Below are positions 58,401-64,000 of a stretch of 64,000 nt of DNA, in pieces. The DNA lies in NCBI RefSeq assembly GCF_949628265.1, contig NC_088788.1:33528335-33592334 (forward strand). Direction: 5' to 3'. Source of the DNA: Cloeon dipterum. Lineage: Eukaryota; Arthropoda; Insecta; Ephemeroptera; Baetidae. The notes under the pieces are model-generated. The model was not told where the DNA came from. It did not search any database and saw only the letters and a list, made by a program, of their open reading frames with translations. Positions within the stretch are counted from its first letter, which is position 1; each line of letters begins with the position of its first letter. The position numbers and the translations under genes were made by a program.

Positions 58401-61400
58401 GGTTGTTCTGTATCTTTGCTAACATAATGGATTGGTTTTTATTACAGATGACTGTGGATTGCCAAAATCAGGCACCAAGCGCGTTGAGTGATCGAGCAAA
58501 AATAACCAAAAAAGGGGATGAATCAGTTAAAACATGGGAAATGCTTTCTTCCTCAAAAACCTCTTCTTGTGACAAGATTTCTAGAGATAGACAAGAAGTC
58601 ACCAATTGCGATGAAACCGATGCAGTGATAGCAAAAGAAAAGAGCGCTGGTAACAAGAATTCAGACAATCATGCGAGTAAAACGGGAACAAGCTGTGCAA
58701 CTAATGACAGAAAATCTCTAAAACCAGAGGTAATATTATTTTTCCCATTCCTCGTTCTGGATATTAAATATTTATTAAATTTTAATATGTTTGATTCAGA
58801 GTTTGCGTGAAACGGGACACGGAGCAAAGAAACGTTCTTCACCTACTGCAGCGTCAACTTGTGAAGAATCCCAGTTAAAAAAACCACGGAAGGTAAGATT
58901 TTTAAACTGGCTTAAAGAGCGTGCTGAAGGATATTTTTAAAAAAGCTTTATCTAATTTATTAGTATAGTATAATATAGTACGCCTAAAACTGTAATATTC
59001 TTGTTGCAGGATGACTTAGATGTTGTTGCGGTGATGCGTAAATCCATCGGCAAGAAAAAAAGCAATGCCACAAGGAACAAGACAAGTAGAACAGAAGAGA
59101 CCATCCTTATTAGCTCGGATGATGAATCCTCAAATAGGGATGTTGAGCAAACCCAAATAGGGACTGCTGTAAGTGATACTTATTCGTTGAATAAGTATTT
59201 GGGTGCTAATAAATTAATGCTTGTTGCAGAAGGATGTTCAAATCGTCGCAGTAAATATGAGCACTATAACAATGCTCTCTGACGATGAATCTTCAAGCAA
59301 TGAGAAAGAGCAAACTCAAAAAGGTGGAGACGATACTAATAATTTGCAATTACAACAGGTAACTTTTGTTGAAGAATTAGTAAAATTTTAAGCTGTTAAT
59401 ACATGTGGCATTAGGATGTTGAAATGAATAGTGGTGAGGAAAATCCAAACACTGACACTAGCAACTTCGACTGTAGTTCAGGAATGACTGATGGTGGAAC
59501 TACTAGCAAACATGCAGAGCAAACCCCAAAAGCAGCGGCCTGCAGTGAAACTAATACAGTGGTCTCGCTACAAGTTACGGTTACAGTAACTCCAAATGAG
59601 GTCACATCTAATGTGCAAATTACTCCAGAGAACATTGATCACTCAGAGGTGAATATTGCTGATTGAAGCGCTATTTTTTATAATTAAAACCTTACTTTTT
59701 AAGGGCGAACATAACTTGAACAGCATTACAAACAAAGAATCATCTGATTTTGTATCGACTTCCGATCTTTCCAATGAGAAAACCAAGACGGTAAGAATGA
59801 CACAATCTCTTATTTTATATATTTATTTCGGTGTAGACTAAGAATAGGTATTGTTGGTCTATGCTGTTCAACTGCAGGATGCTCTGCATACATTAAATTT
59901 TACGGAGCATTATTATTGCGCTAATTTAGGCAAATTCCATCTAGCTGCTGTATCAATAGTTAACAAACTTTTACTTTCGCAGCACGAAAGAGAAATCAAG
60001 TCATGCGCTGGTGCCAAGGTTTTGGACTGTGAAATGGAAATAACCAGCAAAGCAGAAGAAAAACAAAGGAAATGTGTTCAAAAACCTGATCAGAAGAAAT
60101 CTGAGGAGAAAGTAAATGCACAAATAGCTACCAAGTCCAAGGTAATTCTTTTCTAGCATTAATTTTATGTAGAGGTCTCAGCCAGCCATGCTGCGCCTCG
60201 CAAGGTGGCAAATTTTGGGTCACGTGGGCAGTTGCTGGTTAAAAAGGGTCTAAAATTAAATGGTGCATGAAGAGTTCTGGCCCTTTCGGGCTGCTAGGCA
60301 CTATCAAACCTCATGTCAGCCGCGCAAGCCTAAAATGGCCAGCCACCACTGTTTGGCAAACAATTTTGCTAAGTAAGCGGGTCCCGCCAGACACCACCTT
60401 TAATCTCGTGGCTGTGACCTCTAATTTTATGCTAAATATAAGCACATTGCTATGGGAGCTAAACCAATTTTGTGTTTTTGTAGATGGATGGAGAGATCAA
60501 GAAGAAAAAACGAAACGATGCTGCCAAGAATTTGGGCCATCAATTAGAAACTGTAAAATCTGGTGATTCGACTAATTCAGTAGAGGCACCAAATTCAACA
60601 GAGGCTACAAAACCCACAAGTGACAAGATTTGCAGCTCTGCAGTGAAAATCACCATAAACACAAACGTTGGAAATGAAGCTGGGGAAGTTCAGGCGACTC
60701 GTGTCAGCGGAACCACTACCAATATAACACCAAACAAGGGCATTACTAATACTGAACCTAGGAATGGAGAAGGAAAGTACAAAATTTCTGCAGGAGGGAG
60801 CAGCAAGAAAAAACTTAGCGCGTCAAATTCTACCCAGTCTAAGGTAAATTATTATAAATAAAACACCGCATCTGGTGGAAGTTTAAACGTTAATAATTTT
60901 TCCACTGGTTAACTAAATTTCAAAGTGCTCACTAAAAACCAATTTTGCCACAAACGTGCAAAAATTTAGCCCTACTTGCAAAATAAGTTTGTAGATCAAT
61001 ATAGTAGTAATTGTAGAAAAAATTAATGAATTACACCGTTGTGAATGTTAAGAAATATTTCATAGCTAGCAGGGAGAAGTCATTAATCTCCTGGAAATAA
61101 TCTTGTTAATAAAGAAAGCTAGTTTTCCAGTCAATTTGCTTTATACTTAGTAAACTAACTTGTAAATTCATTTAATCTTATTTGCAGACGGTGGGAAGAG
61201 ACATCAAGATCAATGCACCAAGCAGTGCCAAGTCCAAAAGTACCAAATCTGCTATAAATGCTTGTGAGCTTCCTGTCATTGCCAATGATTGCGGCAAACC
61301 CAATCTGAATGTCAATGTGAAAGACACTATGGAGAATAACTGCAGCAGTCAAATGCTGGAATTAAAACCTGATCTTGCAGCAAACTCGGGGATGGCTCAA

Positions 61401-61805
61401 GAAAAGTGCACTACCCCAATAAGCACAAGCGAATTCAACAATGCTCAAGCAACAAGCAACAGCAGCATTTCTTACGATCAAACGTTACCAGCTAACCCGA
61501 ATTTGAGGTATGTAAGAAATGCAAGTGCAGACCGAGGATATTACGGAGCTCAACGTGTTGCACCAAATTTTCGCACGGCAGAACCATTAATGAGAGGACA
61601 TCCATATCCGTCACCCCAAGGCAATTGGCAGTGGCAACAACGACGTTCCCTCATGGGCCCTGTTCAAAATCCCTGGCTTCACCCACCACCTGGTTGGTAC
61701 TCATATGGTGGTTCATACAACAATTACCCTCAAACAAATTATGCTCATCAGAATGCGTACTATCCTCCTGCAGACTATGATAGACATATGGACGAAAATT
61801 GGTAA
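52486..61805 (+). CDS. Giant disordered Lys/Ser-rich protein, paralogue 2 (unknown family)
   Basis: Eighteen coding exons: 52486-52519, 53293-54204, 54305-54541, 54603-57598, 57659-57811, 57876-57965, 58027-58104, 58163-58237, 58298-58384, 58448-58729, 58800-58892, 59010-59168, 59230-59358, 59415-59648, 59704-59790, 59878-60141, 60484-60843, 61188-61805; 6888 nt, about 2295 residues, all junctions in phase. No known domain is recognised. Order: SKGGVLMVYAPDDE (residues 19-32); an IKAE SUMO-type site; VKASELPETYFDDLFDIM; about seven 100-residue Lys/Ser repeats in one 3-kb exon; thirteen phase 0-0 exons, two carrying AVxx...SDDESS cores; a Tyr/Pro/Gly/Gln-rich tail ending MDENW. The two shared motifs and head-to-tail placement point to duplication with 47693-51259. 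The exon at 59878 is the least certain. A chromatin or RNA role is speculation. Confidence 0.75.
53293..54204 (+). CDS. Paralogue 2 exon 2, N-terminal region
   Basis: It starts PVTSPKRSKGGVLMVYAPDD, then acidic EVSISIDDFIKAEPNRP (IKAE fits the SUMO-acceptor consensus), then about 280 Ser/Thr-rich low-complexity residues. The acceptor is TTTCTTCAG and the donor is ATG|GTATAA at 54205. The frame continues past the donor to a stop at 54275, so retention would truncate the protein. Confidence 0.78.
54305..54541 (+). CDS. Paralogue 2 exon 3 with YFDDL motif
   Basis: It contains VKASELPETYFDDLFDIM at 54457-54510, the counterpart of 48120-48173 in paralogue 1. Entry and exit are both phase 1, so the whole motif exon can be skipped in frame. 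Confidence 0.78.
54603..57598 (+). CDS. Paralogue 2 exon 4: 3-kb exon of degenerate ~100-residue repeats
   Basis: It encodes about 998 residues rich in Lys, Ser, Glu and Thr. A pattern recurs about seven times: DLT.AVQK.GEES opening, DKN.ES..S.K.KE, then SK.ST.NT, then SQSK.ST.PASAK, then a KK-rich end. Openings lie near 55000, 55307, 55594, 55885, 56209, 56540 and 56851. The last 200 residues are non-repeat and highly basic. Long exons of this kind are common in disordered scaffold proteins. Confidence 0.8.
59010..59358 (+). other. Duplicated exon pair in paralogue 2
   Basis: Exons 59010-59168 (LDVVAV ... ILISSDDESSNRDVEQTQIG) and 59230-59358 (VQIVAV ... TMLSDDESSSNEKEQTQKG) share opening and closing blocks in the same order. 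This points to tandem exon duplication, followed by loss of the basic middle (SIGKKKSNATRNKTS) from the second. Confidence 0.65.
60171..60390 (-). repeat. Dispersed repeat family 1, copy c (inverted)
   Basis: It lies in the intron between the exons at 59878 and 60484 and is the reverse complement of 27711-27925, with shared blocks of 10 to 16 bases in the same order. It is GC-rich compared with its flanks and non-coding. The chance frame across it is a shadow. Confidence 0.65.
60844..61187 (+). other. Last intron of paralogue 2
   Basis: AT-rich, with donor AAG|GTAAAT and acceptor TTTGCAG. Nothing else was recognised in it. Confidence 0.7.
61188..61805 (+). CDS. Paralogue 2 last exon, Tyr/Pro/Gln-rich tail
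   Basis: It encodes 205 residues, starting TVGRDIKINAPSSAKSKSTK and ending in a prion-like stretch (WLHPPPGWYSYGGSYNNYPQ, AYYPPADYDRHMDENW) before TAA at 61803-61805. The aromatic, low-charge tail contrasts with the highly basic body of the protein. Confidence 0.78.
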   Translation, partial: TVGRDIKINAPSSAKSKSTKSAINACELPVIANDCGKPNLNVNVKDTMENNCSSQMLELKPDLAANSGMAQEKCTTPISTSEFNNAQATSNSSISYDQTLPANPNLRYVRNASADRGYYGAQRVAPNFRTAEPLMRGHPYPSPQGNWQWQQRRSLMGPVQNPWLHPPPGWYSYGGSYNNYPQTNYAHQNAYYPPADYDRHMDENW

Positions 61806-62180
61806 AGTCATAACTGACCTTAGCAATTTAAAACCAGATGTAACGCGTGCGCACTTAATCTGTACCTGGCGCCTGTTAGTCTTCCTGGACCAATATAAGT
61901 TGTATTGTAGGATTATTTAAGCTGCTAAAAGACTGCTTAAGCGCAATAATTTGTATGTAATCTTTTTGCCATTATGCCGTCCATTGAGAATTTGGAGCGA
62001 TTGGAAATGAAATAATTTGTGTGCTACAATGAGAAAAGACTCATGACCATTATTTTGCTATACACTGGTCGCGAAACTAAGTTTCCTCTTTCAGTAGACT
62101 GCTATTTTACATATATTAGAATTTTTAACTGCATGATTTACTCTAAAAAGGCTTAGAATATGTATGTAAATAATAAAATG
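61806..62180 (+). other. 3' UTR of paralogue 2
   Basis: Non-coding sequence to AATAAA at 62172-62177; a second candidate signal lies near 62418. The end is inferred. Confidence 0.5.
62172..62177 (+). terminator. Poly(A) signal of paralogue 2
   Basis: AATAAA about 370 bases after the stop codon. Confidence 0.45.
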
Positions 62181-62439
62181 CTCAAAGGACCAAAAAATGG
62201 TTAAATTATTTAGTAATATTCCTCTTTACTATTTTTTTCTTCAGATTGTCAGGGAAATGTCATGTCTCCACAGGCAAAAATTGAATTGGAGAAATCCTAA
62301 TAAACTAAGATAATGATTTCTCCTGTTTTATACTGAAGTTCTGAAGGTTTTAAATTTATTAGCGACGTGAAAATTATGTATTGTGCTTTAACTGAACTAT
62401 CTTGATGGAAGTTTAAAATAAAACCATGATAAAACTAAG

Positions 62440-63900
62440 GGTTTTGCTGTTTTAGCCTTAAATCAAGCATTAGTGATTTAGGTCACAGGCAACAAAATTA
62501 AGTTACTAGAGTAATTTTTTTTTTTAAAGTATTAAGTACAGGTGAAATACAAAATATTGCAAGATTGGTTGTTTTTTAGCCTCTGGGGGTCATTCCTCAG
62601 ATCAGATAAGATGATCAAAACAGCTATGAAATCGAACCCTGGCGTCACGGTGTCCTTTGGAACGTTTTATTTCAATCAATCCATGTGTGGCCGCACTAAC
62701 GAGGCCTGATAATCGGTTCCGTATTTATTTGAACTGCAAGGTGCGAACGCACCGTTGGGAAGATCAAGTGAAGAGCTTTCACGATAATATGTTTTATATT
62801 AATGTGCCTTTGGAGGCCATCAAAAGGCCCTGATGCGCCAAAATCTCGTTCCTGAGCTGAGCACCCTTTGGGCGTGCGGATCTTTACGTTAGATGCGGCA
62901 TACACATACACACTTATATTATAGGGCAACATTTTCTCTCAGATAAAATGATTAATAAATGCGATATTAATAATATTCAAAACCAAAGAAATAAAAAAAT
63001 TGCTTAAATTTGATTGATTATAAAAGTGGTTTAAATTTAACAAAAGTTAGTGTTTTATTATTGGCACTAAATTTAATGTTCTATAGCATTATCATTAGAA
63101 CTTCTTGTTAGATATTTTTATTTTTGTAAACGCCGATTGAGAAGCCCGCGTCTCTCCAGATTTCACAACTATTTTTCGAAAAAACTAAAGTTGATCACCA
63201 ACCTTGGTCATTTTTCGACACCTCAATATGAAGCACCCTTAAATAAATAAATAAAAAATCGAAAAAATCAGAGGATATGGTGCTCATAACAAAATTTAAA
63301 TCTTTCGTAGGATCACCCATTTTTTAAATTTGACAAAATCACGCAAACCAGTTTATAAATGCATGGCATGTGATTAAAATTGTATGTTAGAAATGGCAGC
63401 TTGTGATTTAAATAAACAGAAAAAAGCACTAATAATAAAAAATTCTTGAGGCTCAGCCAAGCCTAAATCTGAGATTGCTGGGATGTGCGGCATCAACAGC
63501 ATCCACGGCACGCCGAGATGTTTTTACAGTCGCCAGCTGCTGCGCACACCTGCCTTCATACTCCGAAGGTGAGCGTGGTTTAAAGGGCCGGCTCACACCT
63601 GTCACGTCCGTAAGGTCGAAAATCGCTTGCTCCCGCATCTCCCCATCCCCCTTTTCCCGTTACAGTCGGGCCTTTTTTGCGGGGCAAGGGACCCTGATGC
63701 TCGTTTGAAATGGGCCAAATTTGGGGCTGATGAGCAGGCGAATTGGAACTACAGCATCAGGTGGTCGAAACTGGGCCAAAATCTGTTTTTTAAGAGAACA
63801 GATCCGCGGTGCGTGTGTGATGGCGCCCTCGGTGGCGCCCCTCGGTGAGAGCGGCGGGAAGCCGGCTCGCATCAATAATCCATCCGCGGCTACAGCGCGA
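62440..63900. other. Gene-free spacer
   Basis: AT-rich, with GC-richer stretches at about 62580-62900 and 63450-63900. No exon with family similarity was found; overlapping frames on both strands at 63450-63875 look like GC-rich chance frames near a promoter. Confidence 0.45.
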
Positions 63901-64000
63901 GCTGCTCGGCTCAGTCAGTCACTAACGTGGTTACCAAGTGTGCGAGTGCAGCTCCGCAGATCGCGTTCCGTGTTGTGTGAGAGTGCATCCAAGGTGGGTC
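63900..64000 (+). promoter_or_regulatory. Probable promoter and first-exon start of the next gene
   Basis: CTCAGTCAGTCACT at 63911-63924 resembles the arthropod TCAGT initiator. It is followed by about 80 GC-rich bases with no ATG in good context and then AAG|GTGGGT, a plausible donor at 63994. This would be a 5' UTR exon of a plus-strand gene that continues beyond the window. Confidence 0.4.

Larger units (their letters stand above)
57659..60843 (+). other. Run of thirteen phase 0-0 exons (paralogue 2)
   Basis: Exons 5 to 17 of paralogue 2 (75 to 360 nt) all start and end on codon boundaries, often opening GAT, ACT or ACG and closing CAG, AAG or GAG. The first two have tandem CAGCAG acceptors (57656-57661 and 57873-57878), so one Gln is optional in each. 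Confidence 0.7.

Noticed and set aside
60267-60566. 99-codon plus-strand frame
   Set aside because: It spans a dispersed repeat copy and an intron; the real exon starts at 60484 in another frame.
52486-61805. Assigning paralogue 2 to a named family such as Nopp140-like or other Lys/Ser-rich nuclear proteins
   Set aside because: Only composition is similar; the defining motifs of those families are absent, so no name is given.

Overview
This is eukaryotic, intron-rich nuclear DNA, almost certainly from an arthropod and probably an insect. The evidence is a HIF-1alpha/Similar homologue with arthropod-like divergence, a single-domain secreted astacin protease, GT-AG introns from 54 nt to 14 kb, and many degenerate dispersed repeats in otherwise AT-rich non-coding DNA. 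No prokaryotic features, tRNA, rRNA or CRISPR array were seen. All gene models were built by hand from splice sites, reading phase and family motifs; no alignment or transcript data were available.

Layout, left to right. (1) 1-24.4 kb, plus strand: the 3' half of a hypoxia-inducible factor alpha gene (sima/HIF1A), from the end of PAS-B to the C terminus. The bHLH and PAS-A exons lie left of the window. Both prolyl-hydroxylation (ODD) sites and the FIH asparagine site are present, and the last coding exon can be reached in more than one way. (2) 25.8-38.5 kb, minus strand: a complete ten-exon adenylosuccinate synthetase gene with a 9-kb first intron. HIF and AdSS converge tail to tail. (3) 40.5-42.0 kb, plus: a compact six-exon astacin metalloprotease with a full zinc motif but Leu for Met in the Met-turn. 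(4) 42-47.7 kb: mostly gene-free AT-rich DNA with one orphan exon-like segment on the minus strand and a GC-rich promoter-like patch near 46.1 kb. (5) 47.7-51.3 kb and 52.5-61.8 kb, plus: two neighbouring head-to-tail genes, about 794 and 2295 residues, for largely disordered, Lys/Ser-rich proteins that I do not recognise. They share an N-terminal block (SKGGVxMVY) and a motif of the form (I/V)KAS(D/E)LPxxYFDDLxDIM, so they look like diverged tandem duplicates. (6) 62-64 kb: 3' UTR, gene-free DNA, and a promoter-like patch with a possible first exon at the right edge.

The HIF and AdSS genes are ordinary conserved genes: the oxygen-sensing transcription factor and a purine-synthesis enzyme. 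The unusual material is the paralogous pair. Features include a 27-residue tandem repeat whose every unit carries the same in-phase splice donor, long runs of phase 0-0 short exons (nine in the first gene, thirteen in the second), a 3-kb exon of about seven degenerate ~100-residue repeats, a duplicated exon with SUMO-interaction-like cores, and a GC-AG intron. The non-coding DNA holds two long foldback elements and at least two dispersed repeat families.
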